Counted from the stretch's first letter, positions 1-11,556 are shown. The stretch is 64,000 nt of DNA from RI-153 sp963721725 (GCA_963721725.1 CAVRLX010000015.1:62001-126000); one strand, 5' to 3'. Made by a program: numbers and translations. Notes: generated by a model not told the origin, from the letters alone.

Positions 1-2658
1 AGATTGGCCTTGAGCAGCCCCATATCATCCGCCGCGCCGATCTTTTCGGCCAGGGCCAGCCCTTCCAGATTATGCGCGATGGCCTGAGGGTACATGCCCG
101 CAAACTGCTCGGCCAGGGCAATGTTCAAGAAATAGCCGATCTTCTGATACTGATGGGTCAAAGCATTGGCGCGGGCCAGGAGATCGGCGCCACAACGCAG
201 CGCCAAAGCGTAATCTCCATAGCGCACGGCCACCAATGCCAACGATTCAAACACACGGGTTCGTAAATCTTTCTCGTCGGCCAGACGATCTGCGTTATCA
301 TCCATCAGGGCCAACAGCCCTTGCAAGCGCTCAATCCCCGCCCCAAAATCGCCTCGAAAATGAATGGCTGTAATATGAATGCGACTTTCCACGGCTTTGA
401 TATAGAAGCGCGGATCAGGCGAATCCTGCGTCAATGCCTCCACTTGGTCGAAATGGTAATCGGCCTGTTCCCAATCGCCCGCTTCCGCATAACCGTTTGC
501 CAGATCGATATGTGAGCGCACCTGCAATTCCAACTCGTCGGTGAGCGCCAAAACGCGGTGTAAAAGCGCGCTGGCGCTGCCAATCCCCTGGATCGCACGC
601 GTAAAGGACCATTGTCGATCCAATAAATGCGCTACCAGAGCGTTGTGGCGGGCATCCTGGCTGAACTGTGTCACTGCCTCGGCCAGGAGCGTATGCCCAT
701 CGGCCATGAGTCCAAACTGGCTGATAAACGCGGAAAAGGGCAGCAACGACTGTTGAATTAACGAGTGGTTGTGGGTGCGAACGGCCTCTTGCCAGGCGCT
801 GCGGAGATTCTCAAAATCGGGCTGCAAGCGGACGGCTCTCGTTGCCGGTTCGCTGGCGACGAGCAATCCCAAAAAGTGGGCGCTATGGCGTCTGTGCAAC
901 GTTTCACTGTCAGCCGAGTCGAGTTTTTGCTCGGCGAATTCTCGGATCAGCGGATGCAGATCATAGCGGCCTGCCCCCACCCGTTGTACCAGCGAATGGC
1001 CGATGAGCGTTGACAGATCGCTGAGACTGCTCTCGGCCACAACAGCCGCAGCAGCCCGATCAAAGCCGCTGCGAAAGATGGCGAAACGGGCCAAAATGCG
1101 CTGTTGGCGCGGCTCAATCAGCCGCCAAGAATATTCAAAAATCGTGCTCAGCCGGTGATGGCGATCTACCAGCCCTTGCGCTTGGGCTGGCTCGATCTCG
1201 ATCTGAGCAATGGATTGGCCGATCTCCGCCACCGAAAAATGCTCAACCCAACTGGCGGCCAGTTCGATGCCAAGCGGCAGCCCCGCCACGGCCTCACAAA
1301 TGGCGGCAATATCAGATGCCACAGCCGCTTCGTTTGGGGTGGCAAAGGTGGGTAAAATCCGCCGCGCCCGCTCCACAAAGAGCGTGACCGCCTCGGCGAC
1401 GGGCAAGCCTTCCACATAGATCACCCGCTCGCCGTCGATCAGCAAACGCGTGCGCGATGTAGCGAGAACATGAAGCTGCGTTCCCTGCAACAACGCATAG
1501 AGCACGCTCTCGGCCGCGGCGGTGAGATGATCCCAGTTATCCAACACCAGCAACAGGCGCTTGTCGGCCAAGTGGCGGGCTAACTCGGCCAGCGGAGTCT
1601 GCGTGTCTGTGATGGGAAAGCCAATGGCGGCAGCCATCGCCAGCGCAATCCGATCCGCAGCGGCCACCCCAGCCTCAACGTTTGCCAGCGGCACAAACCA
1701 GACACCATCAGCAAAATCATGCAAGGCGTTGTGGGCCACGGCCTGGGAAAGACGCGACTTGCCCACCCCGCCAATACCAAGCAGAGTCACCAATCGTTCG
1801 GTCTGCACCAGCGTGCACAGATCTTCGATCTCCCCGGCGCGCCCCACAAACGATTTTAACTGCTGGGCCAGATTGTGTTGCAGCGTGGGCGGCCCAGAGC
1901 CGTTGGCGCGCAAGCGCGCCACCAGATTTTGCGTTGCCAATGCTGGTTCGACGCCAAGTTCCACTTGTAGAACTTCACAACACTTTTCGTATTCGGGCCA
2001 GCGCTGCCTGGAGTTCACCCTGGGCGGCCAATGCCTGGATCAAGTTGCGGTGCGCCGATTCGGTCCAGGGCACAAGGGCAAGTTGGCGGCGGGCGGCCAC
2101 GGCCAGATCTGCCCAAAGTCCCTGTTCGGCATAGCGTTGTTGGAGCGTGTTTAGAGCGGTCATCATCTGTTCGTGTAATTGCTCACGCGTGATCAACTGC
2201 CAATCTTCAAACTCAATGGCGTCGTTCACCTGCAAGCCAGCCAGAAATTCACCTCGATAGCCATCAATGGCCGCGGCCAGCCTGGGTAAGTGCGCCGTCT
2301 GTGCCTCGACGGGGAGGGCCAAAAACGCCGTCACGGCGCTTTGAAATGCATAGACATCAATGTTGGCGAGCGCGCTGACAAAGCACACCGATTGGCGTGA
2401 AATGTCAAGCGCTGGATGATCCGCCAAGATTTTTTTCAGGTTGGAAAGTTCAATGCGCAGGTTTGTTTTGGCCGAGGCATCAGGCAGATCGCCCCACAGC
2501 AGGGTCGCCAGCGTGGCTCGACTATGGGCTTGATCGGGCTGCGCCGCCAGATAGGCCAACAGGGCACGGCTCTTGGCAGACCGAAAGGAGCGAATGGAGT
2601 GTTCGTTGAGGCGTACAGCAAAGCCACCTAAAAGTTGAATCTCAAGCATCTCTTGCAT
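1..2658 (-). CDS. BTAD/SARP-type transcriptional regulator with NB-ARC ATPase and TPR-like repeats (C-terminus beyond window, one frameshift)
   Basis: This is the first of four giant signal-transducing regulators in the window. Residues 1-100 form a winged helix of the OmpR/SARP type and about 100-240 a bacterial transcriptional activation domain. An NTPase follows with Walker A GIGGVGKS (near 1770-1745) and Walker B LLLVLDN (near 1560), then helical repeats that run off the left edge. The reading frame breaks near 1995-1997. Reading GCC-C-GAA with one C removed restores the conserved BTAD end (LAEYEKCCEVL, then VELGVEP) and an open frame to position 1. The break is probably an inserted base in a G/C triplet, although a true pseudogene cannot be excluded. 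The ligand and target are unknown. It is transcribed away from the kinase gene at 3465. Confidence 0.8.
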
Positions 2659-2788
2659 GTGAATTTAGTGGTTAAGACTAGCGCAGCGGGGCTTCACAAG
2701 GATTTTGACCTTTGCTACGTTTTCGCTACGGTGCGGGGCTATACTCATTTTAAACCAGTGGCGTCAACAACCATTGGGGTTCTTTATT

Positions 2789-2870
2789 ACCGATTCAGGT
2801 GCGACGCACTCGCCAGGAGTAGAACGGTTGTGAAACGCGTGTGTGGCGAGTGCGTCGCACCTGAATCGGT
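2789..2870. repeat. Dispersed palindromic element, copy A
   Basis: A perfect 27-bp inverted repeat (2789-2815 against 2844-2870) contains the family core GGTGCGACGCACTCGCCA and its reverse complement. The 28-nt loop contains GGTTGTGAAA, which is also seen in copy B. It lies in the 357-nt gap between the regulator ending at 2658 and the small gene at 3016. I see no other feature in that gap. Confidence 0.9.
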
Positions 2871-3015
2871 ACCTTTATTGTATGCGTTTCTGGCAAACTC
2901 TGGCAACCCCATAACACAGGCAAACCTCTCCCCCTGGGTAACGCTACATGAGGCCAGTATCACGGAACGATAAATCCGAGCGGATCTGGCGTACACAGAA
3001 AGAGTGTGGAGAGAG

Positions 3016-3213
3016 ATGAATTCAGCCTTTGTTCTACGCGTCACATGGGAAAAATGTTCGCAAAGCTGGCAAATTCGCTTGACCCCTGTCAACGGCGATG
3101 AGCCGCGCATCTTCGTGGACCCAGAATCCCTCTTCCACTACCTCAATTCGCATATCCTCGCCGAGATACATCCCCAGCCCAAAGAGAGGCCCGACGATGG
3201 CGGGGTGCAATGA
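3016..3213 (+). CDS. Small protein of a three-member paralogous family (65 aa), function unknown
   Basis: The ATG at 3016 follows a GGAGAGAG ribosome-binding site. The protein starts MNSAFVLRVTWEKC and contains a hydrophobic/aromatic pattern (F-x-L-R-V-x-W-E, a W-Q-I-R strand, an R-I-F strand, then a helix LFHYLNSHIL). The same pattern recurs in the small proteins at 12946-13176 and 47371-47574. It has no signal peptide or membrane segment. I recognise no named domain. The shared pattern suggests a small beta-sheet-plus-helix fold, which is an inference. Confidence 0.65.
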   Translation: MNSAFVLRVTWEKCSQSWQIRLTPVNGDEPRIFVDPESLFHYLNSHILAEIHPQPKERPDDGGVQ

Positions 3214-3464
3214 ACGCTGTAGTTCTCCATAAAGGAACATTTTCTGCCCTTTGAAAAAGTCCTTGTATGCTGCGTAGTATGGAATGAATGAGGAATTTCA
3301 CCGCAAAATTCTTGGCGTCTTTGCCACTTTGCGTTAAGTTTTTAATGATGGCGCTGACCAATGCAGAAATGGAACGACCGCGCGCCATCTTTGCACGATA
3401 CACGCCCACTCTTTATACTCCACCGGAAAAGCCGAGGGTAGGCGATGGAGCAAGGAGAAGAACG

Positions 3465-4089
3465 ATGACAGAGAAAAGGGCGTTGGGCCAGATCATCCTC
3501 TTGAACGGAACCCCGCGCGCCGGGAAATCCAGCATTGTGGCCGCCATTCAAGAGAGCTTTGACGGCCTCTGGATGAACCTGGGCGTTGACGGCTTTATGA
3601 AGATGACCCCAGCCGCGCTATCAACCAGGCATGGGGCTGCGACCGGGCGGCGAACGCCCGGATCTGGAAATCTGGATTCCGCGCCTTTACGCTGCGCTCT
3701 ACGAATCCATCGCCGCCCACAGCCGTTTGGGGTTGAATGTAGTGGCCGATGTGGGGCATCACGACGCCTACGCCACGCCACTGCATATTTTGCCCGATTG
3801 CGCCCGCCGCCTGAGCGGGCTGCCCGTCCTGTTTGTGGGCGTGCGCTGCCCGTTGGATCAGATCATGGCACGGCGGCGTGCCACCGGCTGGAATGCAGAT
3901 TTACCCGCCGATGCCCCCGTCCCCGCGCCAGTGCTCCGCTGGCAAGAGGCCGTCCACACTCCCGGTCTCTATGACCTTGAAGTCGATACCTCCATTCATA
4001 CTCCACAAGCATGTGCCGCCTTGATTCGCCATCATCTTGATCACGGTCCCGTGCTCACAGCCTTCTCCCAACTCGCCGCCCAGACATAG
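3465..4089 (+). CDS. Chloramphenicol phosphotransferase-like P-loop kinase (one frameshift)
   Basis: The ATG at 3465 follows AAGGAG. The N-terminus carries a Walker A motif (LNGTPRAGKSS, about residues 11-21), followed by NLGVDGFM and, after the frame change, GLRPGGERPDLE and GVRCPLDQIMARR. This order is typical of the CPT family (PF07931), which includes Streptomyces chloramphenicol 3-O-phosphotransferase. The frame breaks near 3613-3618. Removing one base from GCCGCGC gives PARYQPGMGLRPGG and a normal length of about 207 residues. Family members often act on unknown small alcohols, so drug resistance should not be assumed. The gene stands alone. Confidence 0.75.
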
Positions 4090-4273
4090 CTTTTATACCA
4101 CCCAAATTGCCCTCGTTTCACGCCATTGGCCCTGCCTGTGGCGATTTGGCTTGCCCCGACCTCACGAAATACTCCGCAGCGGCAGATCCGTGCCAGACAT
4201 AAGCGCCCTCTTTTCCAAACAGGTGAGCGTATCGAGCAGGGTGTTGCTGTGTCTGTGGAGAGCACTCGGATCG

Positions 4274-4416
4274 CCCCCCTACTACTGGGTGCAATTCAAG
4301 GTGGGAGGACCAGAAGTGCCGGGGACTTCTCGTTCGCCACTCCCATCGACGCAAATCCTGAAGTCCCTGGCACCTGTCAGCGATTCGCCCCCATTCTGAA
4401 ATACCCCCCTACTACT
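4274..4416. repeat. Direct repeats flanking an imperfect hairpin
   Basis: Two exact copies of CCCCCCTACTACT (4274-4286 and 4404-4416) flank an inverted repeat (4314-4328 against 4361-4375, two mismatches in 15). This is the only structure I see in the 526-nt gap 4090-4615. The layout could be a decayed small mobile element or a recombination remnant. No convincing gene lies here. Confidence 0.45.
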
Positions 4417-4615
4417 TTTGTCGATTGACAGCACAACGCCTCTGATCTTAAATAAGCCAGATCAGTTTGCAGTTTATCGCCTCTTTCCAACAGCATCGGT
4501 TGAACGGAACATTGCTCGCTCTCCATTCGTCTCTCCCATGTCTATTTTGTCGATGGATAGAAGTCAACTCACTGGCTTCGCCCTACCTCTGACCCTTTGC
4601 TCTGCACCCTGAAAG

Positions 4616-7600
4616 ATGGAGCCATCTGTGGAACGTCGACTTTCCATTCGCCTGCTGGGGGAATTTTCCCTACGCTACGGAGACGAACCGATTACGGCCC
4701 TCAACGCCGAACGCTTACAATCGCTGCTGGTCTATTTGCTGCTCCATCGCAACGCGCCCCAATCGCGCCAGCAGATCGCGTTTCAGATCTGGCCCGATTC
4801 CGGCGATGCCCAGGCCCGCAGCAACCTGCGCAACCTGCTTTTTAGCCTCCGCCAAGCCCTGCCCGATGCTGACCGCTTTCTCGAAATCACCAATCTCACC
4901 CTGCGCTGGAAGCCCGACGCGCCCTTTACGTTGGATCTGATTGACTTTGAGAAAAAACTGGACCAGGCCCACGAAGCCGAACAGAGCAACGCCGTTGCCG
5001 AAGAAGCACAAGCGCTGGAAGAAGCCGTGGCGCTCTATGGCGGCGAACTCTTGCCCGGCAACTACGACGATTGGATTCTGCCCCTGCGCGAGGATCTGCG
5101 TCTGCGCTATCAAGAAACGCTAGAGGGGCTGATCTCGCTATTCGAACGGCGCAACGATGACCGCGCTGCGCTACGCTATGCCCAACGCATGTTGCAACAA
5201 GATCCCCTGGACGAATCGAGCTATGTACATTTGATGCGCCTCTATGCGCGTGTGGGCGACCGCACCGCCGTGCGCCGCACCTATGAAAATTGTGTGGCAA
5301 CGCTGGCCCGCGAACTCGATGTCTCGCCCAGCGATGCCACCCAGTCTTCCTATACTCGCTATTTTCAGATGGCCGTGGCTCACGAGGCCCCGACGCTGCC
5401 GCCACGCGAAGTGCTGCCCCCGCTGCCGCTGCCCATGCCCGCCCGCACCACGACCCCGCTCCCCATCCCCACGCTTCCTTTTGTGGGGCGCGAGCGCGAG
5501 CTGGCGGATCTGGCCCAATTGTTGGCCGACCCCGGTTGCCGCATTCTCACCATCACGGGGCCGGGCGGCATCGGCAAGACCCATCTGGCGCTGCAATCGG
5601 CGCGCGGCCATCAGCCCGTCTTTGCGGCGGGCGCGGCCTTTGTCTCGCTGGTTGCCGTCTCCGATGCCGATCAGTTTGTCTCGGCAGTTGCCGGCGGGGT
5701 GGGCGTTGCATTTTTTGGCAAAACCTCGCCCTGGGAACAACTTCTCTGTTTCTTGGAGGGCAAAGCGATGTTGCTGGTGTTGGACAATTTCGAGCACTTG
5801 CTTTCGACGCGCATTGCCGACAACACCACCGAGCAGTTGTTGGATCGGCTGGGCGAGCTGCTGATCCGCTGCCCCGATGTCAAACTTTTGATCACCAGCC
5901 GCGAACGGCTGAATCTGCAAGAAGAGTGGGTCTATGATCTGCATGGCCTGCCCCTGCCCGCCCATGATGCCCACGATTGGCAGGAGAACAGCAGCGTCAC
6001 CCTCTTTTTACAAATGGCGCGGCAAAGCACAAAGCAACTTTGGCCTGACCGCCGAAAACCGCACGGCGATTATTGAGATCTGCCGCAGCGTGGGCGGCAT
6101 GCCGCTGGCAATTCAACTGGCGGCGGCGTGGGTGCGCGTGTTATCGCCCGCCGAAATTGTGGGCGAGATTGAACGCAACCTGACCTTTTTGGCCGTCTCG
6201 CATCGCAATGTCCCCGAACGTCACCGTAGCATCCAGGCCGTCTTTGATCATTCGTGGCAATTGCTCACGGCCCAGGAACAGCGTGTCTTTGCCCTGCTCA
6301 GCGTCTTTCGCGGGGACTTTGGCCGCGAAGCCGCCGAGGCCATCACCGGGGCGTCGTTGCGTGTCTTCACGTCGCTTTTGGATAAATCGCTGGTGCGCCA
6401 GAACCGCGCCGGGCGCTATAGCCTGCACGAGTTGCTGCGCCATTTCGCCGCCCAAAAGCTGGCGACGTTGCCCGAAACCGCCAACGCTGCCGCCTGCCAC
6501 GCCCGCCATTACATGGGCTTTTTGCAAAGCAGCCTGCGCTTGTTGGAAGGGCCAGACCAGATCGAGGCGCTCAACGCCATTGCCATTGAAATAGAAAATA
6601 TCCAGATCGCCTGGCGCTGGGCTGCCGACCACGACGACGACGCACTTGCCAACGGGTTGCGGGCCTTCTTCTCGTTTTGCTATCGGCGTGCCCGCTTCCA
6701 AGAAGGCGCGCACGCCTTTGCCTATGCCGTTGATCGGCAGTGGAGCCGCGAAGCCAGCCAGCGCTCGCTGCCACTGCTGGCCCGCCTGCTGACCCGCCAC
6801 GGCATGTTGATCCACGCCATCGGCCAAAACGACGAAGCCCGCGCCAGCTTGGAGGTGGGCGTACAGTTCTTGCGCAAAGATGGCAGCAGCCCAGAACTGG
6901 CCCTGGGCCTCATCGGCCTTAGCCGCCTGCTCGACGACATGGGCGAGGGGCTGCGTACCGAGGATCTACTCTTAGAGGGGCTAGGTATGTGTCGGCAACA
7001 TGGCTATACTCTGGGCATGGCCCTGGCCCTCAACAACTTGGGCCATCACGCCTGGCGCCATGCCCAGTATGACAGGGCCAAACGCTATATTGAAGAGGGC
7101 GTGGCGATCTATCGGCAGATGGGCGACACCTGGGGACTGGCCTATGCGCTTAACAATTTGGGCAACGCCGCCCAAAATCCTAGCGAATACCGCCAGTCGA
7201 TTTTACTCTATGAGGAGAGCCGCGCCCTCTATGAACGGCTGGGCAACACGGCGGGCATGGCGCTGGCGTTGAATAACCTGGGCTTTTCGCACATGATGCT
7301 GGGCGATTATGCCCTGGCCGGGCAATACTTTGAGCGCAGTCTCACCTTGCAGCGGCAATTGGGCGGCACGTTGGCAATTGCGCGCACGCTGAACAATCAG
7401 GGCCACGCCGCCTATCTGTTGGGGAGTTATGCTGAGGCCCGCCGCCTGAGCGAAGAGAGTCTGGCCTTGCGGCGTGCGGTCAATGCGCCGCTGGATACAG
7501 GCTTTTCGCTCTACACGTTGGGGCTGATTCTGGCAGAGATGGGGGATGGCGCAGGGTCCGAACGGTATTGGCACGATGCATTGGCGATCTTCGAGCGTTT

Positions 7601-8111
7601 TGAGTATCAAAAAGAGATGGCGATCTGTCTGGCCGAGTTGGCGGCGGCGGCGCTGCATCGGCAGGCCTACGCCGAAGCGCAGCCATTGTTGGATCGTAGC
7701 CTTGCCCTTTGCACGCAGATCAACGCAGCGGCCAGCCAGGCCCGCGCCCTCATGGTGGCGGGGATGCTTGCCCATCAAACTGGGAGCCACCCAGAGGCCA
7801 TGAGCCGCTTGTCGGCGGCGTTGCATGTGGCTGTGGCCGCCCATGAACGCACGTTGGCCCTGGATATTCTGTTGGAACTGGTGGCGTGTGGGGCGGATTC
7901 TATCCCCGCCGCGGTGCAATTGGATGCGCTCTGTCTGCTCTACTATCATCGCCAATCGCGCCAGCCAACGCGACGGCGCGCCCAGGCATTGTTGGCCGAG
8001 CTGGGGGCAGATCCTTGTACAACGGCGTGTACCCAGGCTGTGGAGCCAGAGTTGGATAGCAGTTTGGCCGCGCTTGCCAGCTTCTTTGCCGAGATGGTCG
8101 TGCGCGTCTAG
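4616..8111 (+). CDS. BTAD/SARP-type regulator with NB-ARC ATPase and TPR array (one frameshift)
   Basis: The corrected length is about 1164 residues. Domains in order: winged helix (1-95, containing QSLLVYLLLHR), BTAD (about 95-245), NTPase with Walker A GPGGIGKT (about 318-325) and Walker B LLVLDNFEHL, then a winged-helix-like segment with SLHELLRHFAA, and at least six TPR-like repeats such as ALNNLG. The frame changes near 6017-6023. Dropping one G from GCGCGGC gives MARKAQSNFGL and rejoins the NB-ARC domain. It is a paralogue of the gene at 8146-11112 and converges on it with a 34-nt gap and no obvious terminator. STAND NTPases of this type usually couple ligand sensing by TPRs to DNA binding. 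The ligand here is unknown. Confidence 0.85.
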
Positions 8112-8145
8112 ATCCCCCAGCATCTGTGCGTTTCCCCGCGCTTCG

Positions 8146-11112
8146 TCAATCCATCAACGCCACCGCCACCGCCTCGTCCGTCGAGAGCGCGTGGCCCTGT
8201 TGCCAATAGGTCTCGAATGCCGTCTGACCCAACTGCTGGCGGGCACGCGCGCTCCACTTCTCAAAACGGGTGCGATCCATTGTGCTCATCTCGGAAACCA
8301 CTTGTTGACGCAACGCCGCCGCACAGCCCCACAACTGGGCCGCACGCGCTGGCTGGCCGATGTGTACAGCCACTTCGGCCAGCCCCTCCATCGCCCACGC
8401 AATCCCCGCAAGTTGGCGCAATTCCTGGCGCAGGCGCAGACTTTGGCGAAAGCAACGGAGGGCCTGCGCCACATCGCCCTCTTCAAAATAGCCCATGCCC
8501 AGGTTGCGCAATGTCCACGCCGCCCCCATTTGCAGCCGCGTCACCGTCTGGTTGATGGTGAGCGCTTCTTCCAACATGGCAATGCCGCGCGCCCGATCTC
8601 CCTGAAAAATCGCCAATTGACCCAGAATGTTCAAAATGTAGACCATCGCTCCCGGCTCGTTTTGCTGACGGAACATGGTCAATGCTTCGCTGCCCAGCAG
8701 TTCGGCGCGTTGGACATTGCCTTTGTCCACGGCCAGCGTCGTCAAAATCGAGAGGGAACGCCCGACGAGCCAGCTATCATCCAGGGCACGGGCCAGGGGC
8801 AGACTTTCGGTCACGAGCGCTTCGGCTTGGTCAATCTCGCCTTTGCCCAGAATTGTCTCGGCCAGCTTATGCTGTGCCATCACCACCCCGCGCTTGTCGT
8901 CAAGCTGGCGCGCCAGGGCCAAGCTCTCTTCCAGAAAGGCGGCGGCGCGGTTAGTCATTTCGCCAGATCCCACCAATTCGCCCGCGCCAAAGAGAAGCCG
9001 GGCGCGGATCTGCTGTTGTGGGGACGCGGGGGGCAGATCATCCAGACGCGCCAGCGCGGCTTCCACCCACTGCCAGCCTTCCACCAAATGGCCGCGCAGA
9101 TACCAAAAACGGGCCAGGGTGGCAATGGCGCGCGCCGTGGCGATAAGAGGGTCCATAGATGCTCGGTCCGGCGTGCGTAGGCCCCAGGTGAGGGCGGCGC
9201 GCAGATTGTCGTGATCATGATCGAGTTGTTCAAGCAGGGCAGGCTGCATGGGACCAAAGAGCGCTTGATCTTTGGCGGCCACCGATTCCATGTAGCATTG
9301 CCAATGTCGCTCATGCATCGCTTGCCAATCGCCTGCCTCTTGTAGCCGCACGTCGGCATATTGGCGGATCAACTCATGCAGCGAATAGCGCTGATTCTCG
9401 GCTCGGCGCACCAGCGATTTATCTACCAGTGACGAGAGCATGGGCAGGGTTGCCCCCGCCACCGCAGCCGCAAACGTCCGATCAAAGCCGCCTCGAAAGA
9501 CCGAGAGTGCAGCCAAGACGTGCTGTTCCGCCGGGCTAAGCAGCCGCCACGAATGATCGAAAATGGCGCGGATGCTGTGATGGCGTTGGGGGACGTTGCG
9601 GTGGGTGGTCTCCAAAAAGGCCACATCTTTTTGGATCTCGGTGGCAATCGCTGTGGGTTCCAACACCCGCACCCAGCCTGCTGCCAGTTGGATGCCCAGC
9701 GGCATCCCTTCCACAAGGTGGCAAATGTGCGTAATGGCGGCGGCCTCTTCGGGCTGGGGCGCAAAGCCGGCTTTGACCCGGCGTGCGCTTTGCATAAAAA
9801 GCTGCACCGCACTCGATTCGGCCCATTGGGGATCGGTGGGCTGGGGCGGCAGAGACAGGCCGTGCAGATCATAGACCCATTCTTCGCGCAGGTTGAGCCG
9901 TTCGCGGCTAGTCACCAAAATCTTGACGTGGGGCGCGTGCGCCAATATCTGCGCCACGAGATCGGCTCCGTCCAAGAGATGCTCGAAATTGTCCAATACC
10001 AGCAGCAACGTCTTGGCCGAGAGCGCCCGCAGAAGTTGGGGTTCGGGCAACTCATTGCCCGACAGCAGAAGTTCCAAAACGTGGGCAATCGTGGACGCCA
10101 GCCGCGCGGGATCGGTGAGGGGAGCCAGCGGCACAAACGCTGCGCCGTCCTCATAGAGCGGGGCGTGGCCGTTGGCGGTCTGTTGGGCCAGCAGCGTCTT
10201 GCCCATGCCCCCTGGCCCCGTAATCGTGAGCAGACGGCAATCAGGGTTGTCGAGGAGTTGGGCCAGTTCGGCCAGTTCCATCTCACGGCCCACAAAGGGT
10301 GTGGTCAGCCGTGGCGGCGCCAGTTTGCGTTTGGGCGTGGTGGGCATTTCCAGCGCGGGGGGCGTCACCGGCGGCTCTGCCTGTTGCCATTGTCGATAGG
10401 CGTTTTGGGTCGCTTGGCTGGGTTCGATGTTTAGCTCGCGGCGCAGGACGGCGACACACTGTTCATAAGCGCGGCGCACACTGCTGCGATCACCGTTGCA
10501 AGCATGGAGCCGCATGAGCAGGACATAGCTCACCTCGTTGAGCGGATTTTCAGCCAGCAAGCGCCCAGCCTGGCGGATGGCCTCGCGCACGTCGCCGCGG
10601 CTTTCCAGCCATTCGATCAGACGCACAAGCGCCTCGATGAAGCTATGGCGCATCTCTTCGCGTGCCGCCACCAGCCAGTCGTCATAGTGGCCGGGCAGCA
10701 GATCACCTTTGTACAGATCAATGGCCTGACGCAGCCAATCGCCCACGGCGTCTGGCTGCGCAGTGTTGCGGCTGGCCTCCAACGCCGTCTGAAAGTCGCT
10801 TACGTCCAGGCGGAAAGGCGTATCACTCTTCCAATGCAGGGTGAGATTGGTGATCTCCAAGAAGGTGTCGGCGGCGGGCAGGGCGTTGCGCAGGCTGTGT
10901 AACAGATTACGCAGGTTGGTGCGCGCCTGGCCCTCGCTGGAATCCGGCCAAAGCAGAAAAGCGATGTGCTGGCGCGATTGGGGTCTGCCCCGGTGTAAGA
11001 GCAGATAGGTTAACAGCGATTGAATGCGATCTGCACTCAGGCTTGTTACAGGCGCGCCTTGAAAGTTGATACGAAATTCGCCAAGCAGTGCGATGGTCAG
11101 GATGGGGTGCAT
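8146..11112 (-). CDS. BTAD/SARP-type regulator with NB-ARC ATPase and TPR array, intact
   Basis: This 988-residue paralogue of the preceding gene has no frameshift. The N-terminal winged helix (residues 1-95), BTAD (about 95-245), NB-ARC with Walker A TGPGGMGKT (about residue 300) and Walker B LLLVLDNFEHL, and TPR-like repeats (about 620-900) are all present. The tail WQQGHALSTDEAVAVAL matches the conserved end of LuxR/SARP-type ATPase regulators. Because it is unbroken, it is the best internal reference for the frames of the neighbouring regulators. It is transcribed toward the gene at 4616 and faces a 680-nt intergenic region upstream. Confidence 0.9.
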   Translation of the reverse strand: MHPILTIALLGEFRINFQGAPVTSLSADRIQSLLTYLLLHRGRPQSRQHIAFLLWPDSSEGQARTNLRNLLHSLRNALPAADTFLEITNLTLHWKSDTPFRLDVSDFQTALEASRNTAQPDAVGDWLRQAIDLYKGDLLPGHYDDWLVAAREEMRHSFIEALVRLIEWLESRGDVREAIRQAGRLLAENPLNEVSYVLLMRLHACNGDRSSVRRAYEQCVAVLRRELNIEPSQATQNAYRQWQQAEPPVTPPALEMPTTPKRKLAPPRLTTPFVGREMELAELAQLLDNPDCRLLTITGPGGMGKTLLAQQTANGHAPLYEDGAAFVPLAPLTDPARLASTIAHVLELLLSGNELPEPQLLRALSAKTLLLVLDNFEHLLDGADLVAQILAHAPHVKILVTSRERLNLREEWVYDLHGLSLPPQPTDPQWAESSAVQLFMQSARRVKAGFAPQPEEAAAITHICHLVEGMPLGIQLAAGWVRVLEPTAIATEIQKDVAFLETTHRNVPQRHHSIRAIFDHSWRLLSPAEQHVLAALSVFRGGFDRTFAAAVAGATLPMLSSLVDKSLVRRAENQRYSLHELIRQYADVRLQEAGDWQAMHERHWQCYMESVAAKDQALFGPMQPALLEQLDHDHDNLRAALTWGLRTPDRASMDPLIATARAIATLARFWYLRGHLVEGWQWVEAALARLDDLPPASPQQQIRARLLFGAGELVGSGEMTNRAAAFLEESLALARQLDDKRGVVMAQHKLAETILGKGEIDQAEALVTESLPLARALDDSWLVGRSLSILTTLAVDKGNVQRAELLGSEALTMFRQQNEPGAMVYILNILGQLAIFQGDRARGIAMLEEALTINQTVTRLQMGAAWTLRNLGMGYFEEGDVAQALRCFRQSLRLRQELRQLAGIAWAMEGLAEVAVHIGQPARAAQLWGCAAALRQQVVSEMSTMDRTRFEKWSARARQQLGQTAFETYWQQGHALSTDEAVAVALMD

Positions 11113-11239
11113 ACGTTTATTTTCACCGTTTGAGACGTCAAACGCCCACAGAAACGCTTTTCAAGCGGTTGGGGCGCTATGCTGTGGACAGAGGGATAGA
11201 TGAACGCCCTGCAATTTATTTGCCAAGAGGAGGCTTCCT

Positions 11240-11440
11240 ATGCAATTTCGAGAGTTTGATGTGCAACGAGTCCATACACAGGATCTACAGCGCCAGGCGC
11301 ATCAGTTCAACAAGGGCCATCTCCTGGTTGCGGCCAAGCCAACCCGACGTCCTGTCCGCTCTGCCCTAATGATGCGCGTCCAGTCGATGCTTAATAGTCT
11401 GGCCTGGACACGCGCATCCACAACGTGTGAACCTGTTTAA
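11240..11440 (+). CDS. Small basic protein, 66 aa, function unknown
   Basis: The ATG at 11240 sits six bases after a strong AGGAGG ribosome-binding site (11228-11233). The product begins MQFREFDVQRVHTQD and has a basic middle (KPTRRPVRSAL) and an amphipathic end. It has no signal peptide or recognised domain. The ribosome-binding site is the main support. The gene lies between a divergent BTAD regulator and a palindromic repeat. Confidence 0.5.
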   Translation: MQFREFDVQRVHTQDLQRQAHQFNKGHLLVAAKPTRRPVRSALMMRVQSMLNSLAWTRASTTCEPV

Positions 11441-11448
11441 GCTATCGT

Positions 11449-11542
11449 GGTAACTATTCAGGTGCGACGCACTCGCCAAGGGTAGATGGGTTGTGAAAAG
11501 CGTGTGTGGCGAGTGCGTCGCACCCTAGCCTGTCTAGTTACC
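11449..11542. repeat. Dispersed palindromic element, copy B
   Basis: The core arms GGTGCGACGCACTCGCCA (11461-11478) and its exact complement (11507-11524) enclose a loop with GGTTGTGAAA. Outer ends GGTAACTA (11449-11456) and TAGTTACC (11535-11542) also pair, which suggests the element is longer than the core. It follows the small gene at 11240. Confidence 0.9.
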
Positions 11543-11556
11543 TATCGTGTATGATA

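Noticed and set aside
1561..2154. Long plus-strand open frame within the first regulator
   Set aside because: It is the antisense of the NB-ARC domain, whose motifs are clear on the minus strand.
2787..3110. Minus-strand open frame across the palindromic element
   Set aside because: Its codons come mostly from the repeat and the antisense of the small gene at 3016. No ribosome-binding site or family is seen.
4126..4428. 100-codon open frame in the gap before the second regulator
   Set aside because: It crosses both direct repeats and the hairpin, and has no ribosome-binding site or recognisable protein pattern.
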